64,000 bases of DNA from Halorubrum alkaliphilum (GCF_017873815.1 NZ_JAGGKQ010000007.1:1-64000), one strand, 5' to 3'. Positions 50,366-59,754 are shown, numbered from the stretch's first letter. Numbers and translations are program-made. The notes: generated from the sequence alone by a model not told the origin.

Positions 50366-50965
50366 GTGCCCGCCGACTCCGACAACACCTCGTCGGTTGG
50401 TTCGCGTTCCGACACGGGTTTGCCCGCGGAACCCCGCGCCTACGACGTGAGGGATACCCCGACCGGCCTCGACCGCGATCCCGATCCGAACCCGATCGAC
50501 CCGGATCCACCGGCCGAAAGCCGCCGGACGAAGCTGTGGCGCTACGGGTTCAACCTCCTCCCCGCCTACCGTGGAACCGGCGCGCGAGTCGAGCACATCG
50601 CCGACGGCTGGCGATACGTTCGTGTCCGGATCCCGTTCAACTGGCGGACGAGGAACGGCGTCGGAACGATCTTCGGCGGGAGCCTCTACGGCGCGGTTGA
50701 TCCGGTGTACATGACGATGTTCCAGCGGATCCTCGGCGACGAGTTTACAATCTGGGACAAGTCGGCCGCCATCGAATTCATCGAACCCGGACGCGAGACG
50801 CTGTACGCGGAGTTTGAACTCGACGAGGCGGAAACGACGGGAATCGAGGACTCACTCGACCCCGGCGAGTCGACAGACCGAGACTATCTCGTTCCGATCG
50901 TCGACGACGGGGGAACGGTCCACGCGCTCTGTCGAAAAACGCTGTACGTACGACGGGACGAGTGA
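50366..50965 (+). CDS. DUF4442 hotdog-fold (thioesterase-like) protein
   Basis: 199 residues. A disordered N-terminal 55 residues (Asp/Pro-rich) precede a hotdog domain: KLWRYGFNLLPAYRGTGARVEHI, the VRIPFNWRTRNGVGTIFGG motif and SLYGAVDPVYMTMFQRIL, typical of DUF4442. Likely an acyl-CoA thioesterase relative; activity unproved. The start is GTG 50366; a TATA-like TCATACGG lies about 22 bases upstream. The gene is divergent from ncsA by 48 bases. Confidence 0.8.
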   Translation: MPADSDNTSSVGSRSDTGLPAEPRAYDVRDTPTGLDRDPDPNPIDPDPPAESRRTKLWRYGFNLLPAYRGTGARVEHIADGWRYVRVRIPFNWRTRNGVGTIFGGSLYGAVDPVYMTMFQRILGDEFTIWDKSAAIEFIEPGRETLYAEFELDEAETTGIEDSLDPGESTDRDYLVPIVDDGGTVHALCRKTLYVRRDE

Positions 50966-50975
50966 GCGTCCCGGT

Positions 50976-51908
50976 TCAGGCGGTCGCTCCGGCGACGAGG
51001 CTCTCCCGGACGGTTTCGAGGAACCGGTTCGGGTGCTCGACGTGCGGGAGTAGCTTCGCACGGTCGAACACGACCAGCCGTACGTCTGCCGCGTCGGCGA
51101 GTTCTCTCCCGTCCGTTAACGGACTCACCTCGGCTTCCCGCCCCCAGACGATCGTCGGGGGAACGTCGAGATCTGCGAGCGCGGCCGCCAGATCGATGTC
51201 GCTGTTGAGGTAGCCGGAGACGAACGAGGCGGGTGCGAACCGCGCGTTCTCGACGTGAGTCGTCCGCCACTCGTACTCTATCCACTCCTCCGTCGCGTTC
51301 GTGGGGTCGTCGTAGCCGTGATCGGCGTTGAAATACCGAATCGATGGTTTTGAACTGATCAGGTTGAACACCGCCTCACCGACCAGCGGCGCTCGGATCA
51401 GCTCGCGGACCGGAGACTTCGGCGGGCTCGGCCCCGCCCTCGTCGTCGGACAGATCGCGACGAATCCGGAGAAGTCGACGTCGTCGGCCGCGGCGGCGTA
51501 CGCCGCCGACAGCGACGAGGCGACCACGGCGGGATCGTCGAACGTCGAGAGGAAGTCCCGAACGAAATCCTCGTACAGCGTCGCCGAGTAGCGCAGCGGC
51601 GGTCGGTCCGACCGACCGTATCCCGGGAAGTCCGGTGCGACGACGTGGTAGTCCGCGGTGAGGTCGCCGAAAACCTCGCGCCACTCGCCCGAGGAGCCGG
51701 CCGCGTTGATGCCGTGTAACAACACCAGATCGGGATCGTCGGGGTCGCCGCCCTCCGTGTAGGCAACATCCATCCCGCGCCAGCGGAACGTTTCCTCGTT
51801 GCCAACGAGGGGAGATTCGAGTTCACCGTCGTAACGGAGCCCGGTATTCGCCAGTGCTATCGATCCGATACCGAGGAGGGCGGTTCCTGCGAGGTTCCTG
51901 AGCTTCAT
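50976..51908 (-). CDS. Alpha/beta hydrolase
   Basis: 310 residues. An N-terminal hydrophobic segment (LAGTALLGIGSIALANTGL) may be a membrane anchor or signal. Core motifs: oxyanion strand DLVLLHGINAAGSS, VVAPDFPGYGRSDRP, nucleophile elbow VVASSLSAAYAAAA (Ser in SxSxA rather than GxSxG), acid region IVWGREAEVSPL and catalytic His LLPHVEHP. Substrate unknown; haloalkane/epoxide-hydrolase-like fold. Convergent with the DUF4442 gene. Confidence 0.85.
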   Translation of the reverse strand: MKLRNLAGTALLGIGSIALANTGLRYDGELESPLVGNEETFRWRGMDVAYTEGGDPDDPDLVLLHGINAAGSSGEWREVFGDLTADYHVVAPDFPGYGRSDRPPLRYSATLYEDFVRDFLSTFDDPAVVASSLSAAYAAAADDVDFSGFVAICPTTRAGPSPPKSPVRELIRAPLVGEAVFNLISSKPSIRYFNADHGYDDPTNATEEWIEYEWRTTHVENARFAPASFVSGYLNSDIDLAAALADLDVPPTIVWGREAEVSPLTDGRELADAADVRLVVFDRAKLLPHVEHPNRFLETVRESLVAGATA

Positions 51909-51959
51909 AGAAACCTGTTGGTTCGCGGGCGACTTATAATACGTGGGCAGCGAGGTGTT

Positions 51960-53144
51960 TCACTCATCGTCCCGACCGATCCCGCGGTCGTCTGTCGCCG
52001 CGTCGTCACGCTTGCCTGTCACTGTTTCGTCGTCGTCACCGGCACACGACGCAATCGGGTCAACGATAGCAGCGGCGACGCTGTACGGATCCGTCTCGCG
52101 GCGGCGGACGCGCTCGGCGAGGGTATCGATGCCACCGCGTCGGTCGATCGCTGCCGTCGCGAGCGATCCGATGTCCGACCGAACGAGGGTGCGGATCTCC
52201 TCGGCGTAGCGCTCGCGCTGAGTCCGGTCGAGCGTACCCGACTCGCGGAGATACTGTGCGTGTGCGTCGAACGCGTCGATCAGCGCCTCGACGCCCTCCC
52301 CCGTTTTCGCCACGGTCCCGAGCACGTCGGGAGTCCACTCGGTGGGCCTGTCCGCATTCGCCTCGGAGTCGGTCTCGGCGTCAGTGTCGTCCGGACCGTC
52401 AGGGGTCTCGAAGCCGTGGTGGCCCGTGTCGAGCCCCTTCGTCGGACTCTCGCGTCGGTGAACCATCTCTTCCAGCTCGGCGAGAGTTCGATCCGCACCG
52501 TCCATATCGGCCTTGTTGACGACGAACACGTCGCCGATTTCGAGGATTCCGGCCTTCAGCGTCTGTACGTCGTCGCCCGAGCCCGGTTGGACGAGGACCG
52601 CGACCGTGTCGGCGGTCCGAACGATGTCGACCTCGTTCTGCCCGGCCCCGACCGTCTCGATGATGACAGTGTCCTTCCCGAAGGCGTCGAGCGCTTTCAC
52701 CGCGTCCGCGGTCGCCATCGAGAGCCCGCCGAGTTGGCCGCGGGCGCTCATCGACCGGAAGAACACGTCCATGTCGCCTACGTTCGAGGCCATCCGGATC
52801 CGGTCGCCCAGCAACGCGCCGCCCGTGTACGGCGACGAGGGGTCGACGGCGACGACGCCGACCGTGTCGCCGCGCTCGCGGTAGGCCGCCGCGAGCTTGT
52901 CGACGAGCGTGGACTTGCCCGCGCCGGGCGCACCCGTGACGCCGATCACGTCCGCGCCGCCGGTGTGCTCGTGAAGCGCCCCCACGATCCCGCGATACCC
53001 GGGCGACCGGTTCTCGATCCGCGTTATCACTCGGGCGAGCGCGCGGTGGCTCCCGTCGAGGAGGTCGGCGACCAGCTCCGCGTCGACGTCCCGGAGCTCG
53101 GCGGTCGTCGCGGACGTGTCCGCGTCTCCATCGTGCCCGTCCAT
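51960..53144 (-). CDS. meaB: Methylmalonyl-CoA mutase-associated GTPase MeaB
   Basis: 394 residues. G3E P-loop GTPase that protects and reloads the B12-dependent mutase. Walker A GVTGAPGAGKSTLVDKL, base recognition VNKADMD, Walker B-like VIIETVGAGQNEVD, and family motif VAVDPSSPYTGGALLGDRIRM. A disordered acidic insert (about 260-290) and tail are halophilic additions. It starts directly after the stop of the B12-binding subunit gene (no gap), a clear operon. Confidence 0.95.
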   Translation of the reverse strand: MDGHDGDADTSATTAELRDVDAELVADLLDGSHRALARVITRIENRSPGYRGIVGALHEHTGGADVIGVTGAPGAGKSTLVDKLAAAYRERGDTVGVVAVDPSSPYTGGALLGDRIRMASNVGDMDVFFRSMSARGQLGGLSMATADAVKALDAFGKDTVIIETVGAGQNEVDIVRTADTVAVLVQPGSGDDVQTLKAGILEIGDVFVVNKADMDGADRTLAELEEMVHRRESPTKGLDTGHHGFETPDGPDDTDAETDSEANADRPTEWTPDVLGTVAKTGEGVEALIDAFDAHAQYLRESGTLDRTQRERYAEEIRTLVRSDIGSLATAAIDRRGGIDTLAERVRRRETDPYSVAAAIVDPIASCAGDDDETVTGKRDDAATDDRGIGRDDE

Positions 53145-53564
53145 CTACGCGCGCTCCGGGACGTTCGTCCGGACGAATTCGATGGTCTCCTCCATCGGCG
53201 TCCCCGGGCCGAACACCTCGGCGACGCCGAGCTCCTTCAGCTCCGCCTCGTCGTCGTCGGGGATGATCCCGCCGACGATGATCAGCGTGTCCTCGAACGC
53301 GCCGTACTCCTTCAGCCCCTCGATCACCTTGGGTACGAGCGTGTTGTGTGCCCCCGAGAGGATCGAGATCCCGAGGACGTCGACGTCCTCCTGGACCGCG
53401 GCCTGAACGATGTCGTCGGGCGCACGATGTAGCCCGGAGTAGACGACCTCGAAGCCGGCGTCACGAAACGCTCGCGCGATCACGTGTGCTCCCCGGTCGT
53501 GTCCGTCGAGCCCGACCTTTGCGACCAGACAGCGGATGGCCCGTTCCTCGGTTTCGACGCTCAT
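53145..53564 (-). CDS. Methylmalonyl-CoA mutase, cobalamin-binding small subunit
   Basis: 139 residues. It carries the base-off B12-binding signature: K-V-G-L-D-G-H-D-R-G (His as the lower axial ligand), then the GISILSGAHN (SxL) segment and the GG at VGGIIPDDDEAEL. In haloarchaea the mutase is split and this domain is a separate small subunit of about 140 residues. It isomerises methylmalonyl-CoA to succinyl-CoA with a large subunit not in the window. It needs adenosylcobalamin, which PduO at 1.0 kb can provide. Confidence 0.94.
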   Translation of the reverse strand: MSVETEERAIRCLVAKVGLDGHDRGAHVIARAFRDAGFEVVYSGLHRAPDDIVQAAVQEDVDVLGISILSGAHNTLVPKVIEGLKEYGAFEDTLIIVGGIIPDDDEAELKELGVAEVFGPGTPMEETIEFVRTNVPERA

Positions 53565-53626
53565 ACCCCATCTGGGCCCGGAGACCGTTTGATTCTAACG
53601 GAAGATCGGGATGGATCGCACCGCGT

Positions 53627-54463
53627 TCACAGTCGATCCGTGATGTCGAACTCCCCGTCGCCTTCGCCATTCGTGTCGTCGGTGTCGTCATCGTCGTTCC
53701 CGGCCTCGCCGCCGTTTTCGGTCTCTTCACCGCCGTTCTCGGCGTCGTCGCCGCCGGATTCGTCGATTCCCGCGGCGAGCCCCTCGCCGAGACCGTAGGT
53801 GTCACGGACGGTCCGCGCGAGCACGCCGTCGCGCTCGAACACGACGTAGACCGCGACGAAGTCGTGCGCCGCCGGCCGCAACACGAACACCTCCCGGGGA
53901 GCGTCGTCCGCTCGCCGGTCGTTAACGCGTTCGATCAGCGGTTCGATCGGCAGCCGTCCCGTCTTCACCTCGTCGAACGTGTCGGTTCCGGGACCGTCGG
54001 CGAACAGATACAACGCGCCGTTCGGCTCGCCGTCGGTCGACTTCGTCGTGATCGACCCCATTGCCTCGCCGTCGGCACGTATTCCCTGCCACGCCTCAAC
54101 GGCGGCTTCGAACATTCCTTCGACGTCGTCCGCGAACCGGAAGCGGCTCTCGCGAACGACGGACAGCTCCGTGACCCGTGCGCTTCCGTCGTCCCAAGCC
54201 AGCGTGGCGTCGACGACGGTGCCGGGGTCGAGGGCGTCGATCCGGTCGGCCAGATCGCCCTCGTACCCCTCCGCGGTCGCGTACAGGGGGTCGTACGCCT
54301 CGTCCGCATCCGGATCGGCCGGGTCGACGGGCGTTTCGGGCAGCTCTACCAACACGAACTCCGCGGACGGATCGGCGTCCCCGTCGGTCGGTCGGGGGCG
54401 TCGATCGTGGACGCGGAACCGGCCGCTCGTCGTCGGATCCATGTCCGCCCCTTGGTCGGCCAT
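53627..54463 (-). CDS. Conserved haloarchaeal protein of unknown function (possibly DUF6663)
   Basis: 278 residues. The folded part (about 15-225) has beta segments FRVHDRRPRPTDG, AEFVLVELPETPVD, VVDATLAWDDGSARVTEL, and FRFADDVEGMFEAAVEAWQG. The last 50 residues are a low-complexity Gly/Asp/Glu/Asn tail. No catalytic motif. I recall a haloarchaeal DUF6663 of this type, with low certainty on the number. ATG 54442 (MDPTTSG) is an alternative start. It lies between the mutase operon and the methyltransferase gene. Confidence 0.72.
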   Translation of the reverse strand: MADQGADMDPTTSGRFRVHDRRPRPTDGDADPSAEFVLVELPETPVDPADPDADEAYDPLYATAEGYEGDLADRIDALDPGTVVDATLAWDDGSARVTELSVVRESRFRFADDVEGMFEAAVEAWQGIRADGEAMGSITTKSTDGEPNGALYLFADGPGTDTFDEVKTGRLPIEPLIERVNDRRADDAPREVFVLRPAAHDFVAVYVVFERDGVLARTVRDTYGLGEGLAAGIDESGGDDAENGGEETENGGEAGNDDDDTDDTNGEGDGEFDITDRL

Positions 54464-54542
54464 CGGATAAGCCGGCCGGATCCGTGTCGTTGTGCGGCCG
54501 GATCCGTGTCGTTATGGGAGTGGATCCCCAATCGATCGGTAA

Positions 54543-55166
54543 ATGGGGATCCTCGAGGACAAGTCGAACGCGCGTCTGTTCTACAAGTACCTCTCGAAGG
54601 TGTACGACCAAGTCAACCGGTTCAACTGGAACGACGAGATGCGCTCGGAGGCGCTCTCCTGGCTGGAGTTCGGCGACGACGACCGGGTGCTCGACGTCGG
54701 GTGTGGAACCGGCTTCGGAACCGAGGGCCTGCTCGAACACGCCGACGACGTCCACGGACTCGACCAGAGCATCCACCAGATGGAGAAAGCGTTCGAGAAG
54801 TTCGGCAAGCGTGATCGCGTGAACTTCTACCGCGGGGACGCCGAGCGGCTCCCCTTCGTCGACGACACGTTCGACATCGTCTGGTCGTCGGGCTCGATCG
54901 AGTACTGGCCGGACCCCGTTCAGGGGCTCGCGGAGCTACGCCGCGTCGCGAAGCCCGGCGGCCAAGTGCTCGTCGTCGGTCCCGACTACCCGCACAACCG
55001 CGTGTTCCAGCGCATCGCCGACGCGATCATGCTGTTCTACGACGAGGAGGAGGCGGACCGGATGTTCGAGGAAGCCGGCTACGAGTCGTTCGAACACCAC
55101 ATCCAGCAGGCGACGCCCCGGAGCCCGCGAGCGATAACGACCGTCGCACGGGTCCCTGAGTCGTAG
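54543..55166 (+). CDS. SAM-dependent methyltransferase, MPBQ/MSBQ (quinone) type
   Basis: 207 residues. SAM motif VLDVGCGTGFGTEGLL, motif II VHGLDQSIHQM, motif IV DAERLPFVDDTFDIVWSSGS and the specific IEYWPDPVQGLAEL. The SGSIEYWPDP sequence is characteristic of plant 2-methyl-6-phytylquinol methyltransferase relatives, so the enzyme probably methylates menaquinone or its precursor to the methylated menaquinones common in haloarchaea (inference). ATG 54543 (MGILEDKSNARLFYKYLSKV) is the family start. Confidence 0.88.
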   Translation: MGILEDKSNARLFYKYLSKVYDQVNRFNWNDEMRSEALSWLEFGDDDRVLDVGCGTGFGTEGLLEHADDVHGLDQSIHQMEKAFEKFGKRDRVNFYRGDAERLPFVDDTFDIVWSSGSIEYWPDPVQGLAELRRVAKPGGQVLVVGPDYPHNRVFQRIADAIMLFYDEEEADRMFEEAGYESFEHHIQQATPRSPRAITTVARVPES

Positions 55167-55238
55167 AACGGTTCGAGCCCCCCGCCGACCGCGAGGGGCC
55201 ACGTTGGTGTTATAAGAACCGCCGAGAGCCCTCGTCGA

Positions 55239-55733
55239 TCACCCCGGGTCAACGGTCGCCCGCATCGTCGCTATCGGCTGTTCCCGGACGGAAAGCCGTA
55301 TCTCAACGACGTCACCGGCCCCCGGCGTCGGCTCGTTCGTCCCGGCGACCGCGAACGACGCGGATCCCCCGACGACCCATTCGTCGTCGCTCGCAGTGTT
55401 GAACGGTCCGTTCGGACCCGGACGGAACCCCGACGCGGAGAAGAACGGTACCGGGGGCTGTCGGGCCAGCGGCTCGTCGTTCACCGACACGTGGACGGTC
55501 AGATCGTCGACCGGAACCGGGTCGCCGCCCTCGTGTGTGAGCGTGAGCTGCGTACCCTCCGCCGAGAGCGAGAACGTCGCGGTCGGCGCGGGTTCGGCCG
55601 GCGCGTCGAGCGCGGCGGTCACCACTCCGCCGGCGAGGAGGACGGTGATGGCGACGAGGAGCACGCCCGCGAGGGGTGCGACGGCTCTGGACGCCGACCG
55701 AAACCGGGTCGCGAGTCGAGACCGGATCAACAC
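55239..55733 (-). CDS. Type IV pilin-like protein
   Basis: 164 residues. Archaeal class III/IV prepilin N-terminus: a short basic leader ending RSASRAVAPLAG and a hydrophobic helix VLLVAITVLLAGGVVTAAL, the DUF1628-type pattern. The rest is a beta-rich extracellular domain (TATFSLSAEGTQLTLTHEG). It would be processed by PibD and assembled into pili or surface adhesins. The start is GTG 55733; a minus-strand CCTTTTTAACC (about 55754-55764) is the likely TATA region 25 bases upstream. Confidence 0.88.
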   Translation of the reverse strand: MLIRSRLATRFRSASRAVAPLAGVLLVAITVLLAGGVVTAALDAPAEPAPTATFSLSAEGTQLTLTHEGGDPVPVDDLTVHVSVNDEPLARQPPVPFFSASGFRPGPNGPFNTASDDEWVVGGSASFAVAGTNEPTPGAGDVVEIRLSVREQPIATMRATVDPG

Positions 55734-55814
55734 GGAACGACTGGCCCGGTATCGGTTAAAAAGGGTCGTGTCGCGCCGTCCACGTCGGATCGTGATCAGG
55801 GATCCGGTAAGCGA

Positions 55815-56195
55815 TGGCGGGAGTGAGTCTCTCAGATCGGTGGGGGCGGGATCGTGTTTAAAAAGACCGTGAGCGGCTGCGACGACCGTTTATAAATGAA
55901 CAACTGGGTGGCGTCGCCGACGCGTAGCGCCGGCTGTAAGCGAGAGCTTCGCTCTCGCTGGAGTCAGGGGGATCTGAGGCGCGGTTGCTGTGCGGGCTGA
56001 GGCTTTGGAGGTGTCCACCGTCGATCCACAGTCGTCGACTTATAAACGAATCAGCTGGGATCTGGACGCATCCCGTACGCGATCGGTTACTTACAAAAAG
56101 CCGCCAGCAACACCGCTATTTCACTTATAAACACTCACTCCGCCGTATTGCGAGACGTACTCCCGGTCTCGCTCACGGAACGGTCCGCAACGGCC
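55815..56195 (+). repeat. Dispersed non-coding repeat, copy 3
   Basis: Left part (GGGAGTGAGT, GATCGTGTTTAA, CGTTTATAAAT, GTGGCG) matches copy 2 at 16855-16955. Right part (GAGGCTTTGGAGGTG, CCACCG.CGATCC, GACTTATAAACGA, AAGCCGCCAGCAACACC, CACTTATAAACA, GTATTGCGAG, TCGCTCACGGAACG) matches copies 1 and 2. In the middle is a different hairpin, AGCGAGAGC-TTC-GCTCTCGCT (55939-55959), where copy 2 has its array. This fills most of the 515-base gap 55734-56248. Confidence 0.8.
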
Positions 56196-56210
56196 CACCG
56201 TTTCGGACCG
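56181..56210. terminator. Strong stem-loop near the 3' end of the envelope-protein gene
   Basis: CGGTCCG pairs with CGGACCG, and inside it AACGG pairs with CCGTT around CCCA. It lies 39 bases past the stop of the minus-strand gene at 56249, so it may act as its terminator or as the end of repeat copy 3. Confidence 0.4.
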
Positions 56211-56248
56211 CAGAACCGACGGTAACGGTCTGCTGGGGCCGATACCGC

Positions 56249-57586
56249 TCACGTTCCGCCGTCGGAACCGTCGATGTCGTCGGTACCGCCGGAGTCGTCG
56301 ACATCGTCGGTGAGACGTGGGAGTTCGAGCGGTTGTATTCCGTCCACCACGGCGACCCGCGGTTCGTCGATCACCGTGATCCGGTACGCTCCAGTCGGGG
56401 AGAGCGTCCGAACGACGCCGTTCTCGTCGGTCGTGCCGATGGAATCGCTGTCCCCGCCGCCGACGCTCTTCGTCACCGTAACGCCGGACACCGGATCGCC
56501 GCTCTCGGCGTCGTTGACGGTCACCGTTACCGGTCCGCCGGAGTAGCTCCGGTTCACGGTGACGTCGAACCCGTCCTCGGTGAGCGAACCGGTTTCGGTG
56601 TCGGGGAACCCGTCGAGATCCATCCACTGGTGTTCCACGAACACCCGCTCGCTTCCGCCGCTGACGAACGCTCGAAGCGTTCCGAACTCGTGGGGGACGG
56701 TGATCCGCTGGACGGACCCGGCACCGAACGCGTCGGGCTCACGAAGCGCCGCCGTCTCGGGATAGCTCGCGCTCGCGATGTCGATCGCGGCTTCACTGGA
56801 GAGGGTTCCACCGCCCCGGTCCCACCGATCCCGCCGGAACGACTCCCGGACGTACTCTCCGTCCTCGATGGTGGCGAGGACGACGGCGTTTGGCCCCGAC
56901 TCGACGCGGATCTCGGTGTCGTCCGCGTCCCCGCGGACGGTCCGGACCGCCCGGTCTCGAACCGGACCCTCGTACACTTGCAGTTGGACCTGTAACTCGT
57001 CGAGGCGGCTCGGCGCGCTGAAGCCTTCCGTCTCCTCGGACAGTTCGTCGAGGACGTCCAGCCGGGCGTCGAACTCCGTCGCGACCGCGGCGATACGGAC
57101 GAGTTCGTCGAGCAGCTCCCGGTCGGTGAGGTCGCCACTCGCGTGCGCATCGATCGCGGCGGTCTGGCGGCTGTCGAGGCTCACCTCGTCCTGTTCGACC
57201 TCGTTGATGGCCGCGAGGATCCGGCGCTGGCGCTCCGCGTTCGTCTCGGCCGACTCGATCCGCTGGATCGTGGTCTCGGTCCGGATCGCGGCGTCGACCT
57301 CGCCGGCCGCGAGCCCGACTGCCGTACCGAAGTTCGCGTTACGGTGATGATCCCCGGTCGTCGGGTCGATGCCCGGTGGCGTTGATAACACGCGGAACGT
57401 ACGGCTCTCCGGATCGACCGATGTCGTGTCGGTCGGCCCGTCGATGGCGTTCGCGGTCGTCGAAACGTAATCGCCGTTCACCGTTCCAGCATCGTCGGCA
57501 CCCGTCGCAGCGGGCGAGACGCCGCCGGCGACGGGGGCGACGAAGAGGAGAACGGCGACGACGACGACGGGGAGGGCTCTCATCAT
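56249..57586 (-). CDS. Secreted haloarchaeal protein (probably DUF7096 family)
   Basis: 445 residues. Signal peptide MMRALPVVVVAVLLFVAPVAGG. A helical N-terminal module has EVDAAIRTETTIQRIESAET and SLDSRQTAAIDAHASGDLTDRELLDEL; beta-rich domains follow, with an Ig-like GPVTVTVNDAESGDPVSGVT segment. The acidic C-terminus (DDVDDSGGTDD..) lacks a PGF-CTERM. I associate the N-terminal module with haloarchaeal DUF7096. Start at ATG 57586 (or 57583), about 25 bases downstream of a CTTTTTAC TATA-like box. Role unknown; it heads a block of envelope-type genes. Confidence 0.78.
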   Translation of the reverse strand: MMRALPVVVVAVLLFVAPVAGGVSPAATGADDAGTVNGDYVSTTANAIDGPTDTTSVDPESRTFRVLSTPPGIDPTTGDHHRNANFGTAVGLAAGEVDAAIRTETTIQRIESAETNAERQRRILAAINEVEQDEVSLDSRQTAAIDAHASGDLTDRELLDELVRIAAVATEFDARLDVLDELSEETEGFSAPSRLDELQVQLQVYEGPVRDRAVRTVRGDADDTEIRVESGPNAVVLATIEDGEYVRESFRRDRWDRGGGTLSSEAAIDIASASYPETAALREPDAFGAGSVQRITVPHEFGTLRAFVSGGSERVFVEHQWMDLDGFPDTETGSLTEDGFDVTVNRSYSGGPVTVTVNDAESGDPVSGVTVTKSVGGGDSDSIGTTDENGVVRTLSPTGAYRITVIDEPRVAVVDGIQPLELPRLTDDVDDSGGTDDIDGSDGGT

Positions 57587-57643
57587 CGACCGGTTTGCCG
57601 TCGAGAAGTAAAAAGCCACCTCAATGGGGTGGTGGGTCCCGCA

Positions 57644-58168
57644 TCACAGGAGTCGATACCGGCCGCGGGACTCCGATACGTCTCCGTTCCGGACGAGTTT
57701 CTCCAGGAGGTTGCGGGCGGCGTCCTCCGTAACGCCGTTCTCGGTCGCGTGCGCGACTATTTTGGACTCCGTCGGCACGTCCACCTTCCGGACGGCCTCA
57801 CGGACCGTCTCCTTGCGAGTTCGTGAGGACCCACCGTCCGACCCGCTTCCGGCTTCGAACACCGCGTCCGCGTCGAGTCCAGACTCCTCGAGGTATTCTC
57901 TGTCGTCGATCCCCGCCTCCTCTACCGCTCGCTCGAGTTCGGCCACGTGGTCGACGGCAGCAAACGCCTCGCTATCGCCGCGCTTCTTCGCGAGCAGCGC
58001 CGAGCGCGCCTCGCGAGCCGCCGCGCGGTCGTCGGACTCGAAGAGCCGCTTGAGCTTCGCCGTCCGATGCGTCTTCCCACATCGTGAACAGCGAGCGGAG
58101 TCGTTCGTCCGAGGATCGCGGAGGAGCCACAGGTTGCCACACTCGTTACAGCCGACGACCGCGTACAT
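57644..58168 (-). CDS. DUF5817-type zinc ribbon and winged-helix protein
   Basis: 174 residues. N-terminal zinc ribbon: C7 and C10 (GCNECGNLWLL), then C27 and C30 (ARCSRCGKTH). The middle is helical and charged, and the C-terminus is a winged-helix (VPTESKIVAHATENGVTEDA, ARNLLEKLVRNGDVSES, GRYRLL). This is the conserved DUF5817 layout of haloarchaea. Probably nucleic-acid binding. It is 57 bases from the end of the secreted protein gene start region and 87 bases from the next gene's stop, same strand. Confidence 0.82.
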   Translation of the reverse strand: MYAVVGCNECGNLWLLRDPRTNDSARCSRCGKTHRTAKLKRLFESDDRAAAREARSALLAKKRGDSEAFAAVDHVAELERAVEEAGIDDREYLEESGLDADAVFEAGSGSDGGSSRTRKETVREAVRKVDVPTESKIVAHATENGVTEDAARNLLEKLVRNGDVSESRGRYRLL

Positions 58169-58255
58169 ACCCGCGGGTTCGGACGGCCGTATGTTGAACT
58201 CTCGGGTTCGGACGCCCCGTGTCGGCCCTCGATCGGAACTGGCGGTTGACCTCGA

Positions 58256-59608
58256 TCAGCCCCGTGCGTCGTCACCGTCACTCGATCCGTCGTCTCCGCC
58301 GTGTGGTCCGTCACGGGCCGGGCTCGAACCGCTTCCGCCCTCCCGCGAGTCGTCGGTCTCCTCGTGGTCGGGGAACGAGATCAGGTTCTCTCGGCCGAGA
58401 CGGAGTTTCTCGACGCGATCCTCGTCCGACATCGTCGAGAGCAGTTGAGACACCTTCGCGTCCGACCAGCCCGTCTCGGAGACGATGTCGGCCTGTCGCA
58501 TCCGTCCGCCGTTTCGGTCGAGAAGCCGTTCGACCCGCTCCTCGTCCGAGAGGAGCGAGAGGTCCGGCTCCGTCCCGGTCCCGTCCGCATCGTCGCCGCC
58601 GTCGGCATCAAGGCCCACACCGTTCGACTCGCGAGACGACGCTACGGCCCCTCCGGCCGCCTCGTCCGTCCGGTCAGCGGATTCCCCGTCGTCCGTTCCG
58701 GTCTCGAATCGGCGATATCCGACGAGTCCCCCGGCGATGAGCAGGGCAGCGAGCACGATCGCGCCCGTGATGAGGGTCCACGGCGGCGTCGACGACGTCG
58801 GGGAGTAGACGACTACGACTCGGTCGTCATCCTCGAACACCCGCGGCCCCTCGATTATCACCGCGTTGTCCTGAAGCGGAACGTCCGTGTCGATAACCGA
58901 GTAGCCCTCGGGCGTCATGACCGTGATGGTCTGGCTCCCCTCCAGCGACTGGAGCCACGTTCCGTCGTCGGGAGTCGTGAAGGCATCACCTAATTCGAGG
59001 TTCTCGCCGTCCTGTGCGAGGAACCCGGTCCAGACGAACGTGAGTCGGAGTTCGCCGATCGCGACCGGCGGCTCTCCGTCGGTCGCGTCGGCATCGTCGT
59101 CGCGTGCGCTTTCGAGATCCATCTCGTCCGGATCCTCGATGACGACGACCTCGCGGTCGACGCCGGTTATGCCCATTTCACGGTCCACGTTCGCGCTCGC
59201 ATCGGCCGCGAACCGCTCGAACAGCGCCGGATCGGGTCCGATATCGCCGTTCAAGAACCGGTCTCCGACGCTCTCGAACGGTTCCGTCCGGTTCTCGTCG
59301 TCGAACTCGTACCTGACGGCGATCTCCCACCGTGCGTCGCGGTTGGGTTGTAGATCTATCCGGACCCGCGTCTCGGAGTCCGGATCGAAGGTCTCGATCT
59401 GTGACGGCGGGTCGGCTTGTGGAACCGGATCGACGGCGGTCGAACCGGTCGCGTGGACGGGTTGCGGTTCGAGCGTCGAGGACGACGTCACGTACTGGTC
59501 CGCTTCCGGGGTGGAGGGGGCGTCTCCGCTGACGACGATTCCCGCGCCGGCGACGAGGGCGACGACGAGAAACGCGACGAGGAGGGTACGGATCGCGGGG
59601 TTCCGCAT
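58256..59608 (-). CDS. Membrane-anchored winged-helix regulator (DUF7345/DUF7343-like)
   Basis: 450 residues. Signal/anchor TLLVAFLVVALVAGAGIVV, a large extracytoplasmic domain (about 30-300, VRIDLQPNRDARWEIAVRYEF..), a membrane helix PWTLITGAIVLAALLIAGGLVGY, then a cytoplasmic linker and winged helix (LSLLSDEERVERLLDRNGGR, MRQADIVSETGWSDAKVSQL, LSTMSDEDRVEKLRL). It is a one-component membrane sensor-regulator design; the ligand is unknown. ATG 59608 begins MRNPAIRTLL before the anchor. Confidence 0.82.
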   Translation of the reverse strand: MRNPAIRTLLVAFLVVALVAGAGIVVSGDAPSTPEADQYVTSSSTLEPQPVHATGSTAVDPVPQADPPSQIETFDPDSETRVRIDLQPNRDARWEIAVRYEFDDENRTEPFESVGDRFLNGDIGPDPALFERFAADASANVDREMGITGVDREVVVIEDPDEMDLESARDDDADATDGEPPVAIGELRLTFVWTGFLAQDGENLELGDAFTTPDDGTWLQSLEGSQTITVMTPEGYSVIDTDVPLQDNAVIIEGPRVFEDDDRVVVVYSPTSSTPPWTLITGAIVLAALLIAGGLVGYRRFETGTDDGESADRTDEAAGGAVASSRESNGVGLDADGGDDADGTGTEPDLSLLSDEERVERLLDRNGGRMRQADIVSETGWSDAKVSQLLSTMSDEDRVEKLRLGRENLISFPDHEETDDSREGGSGSSPARDGPHGGDDGSSDGDDARG

Positions 59609-59743
59609 ACAATGTCGGTGAACTCGGGCCCGGGCCAAAACGCTTTCCATGCCCGGTTTCGCCGACGATGAGGGCAGGCGTCCACGGATCGTAGCCGGCC
59701 GGCTCCATGTGCCGGGACGGCGGTGAGCATCCGCCGGAGAAAG

Positions 59744-59754
59744 CACTTATATAC
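59744..59754 (+). promoter_or_regulatory. TATA box of the PGF-CTERM protein operon
   Basis: CACTTATATAC lies about 25 bases before ATG 59773, fitting a leaderless transcript. Confidence 0.5.
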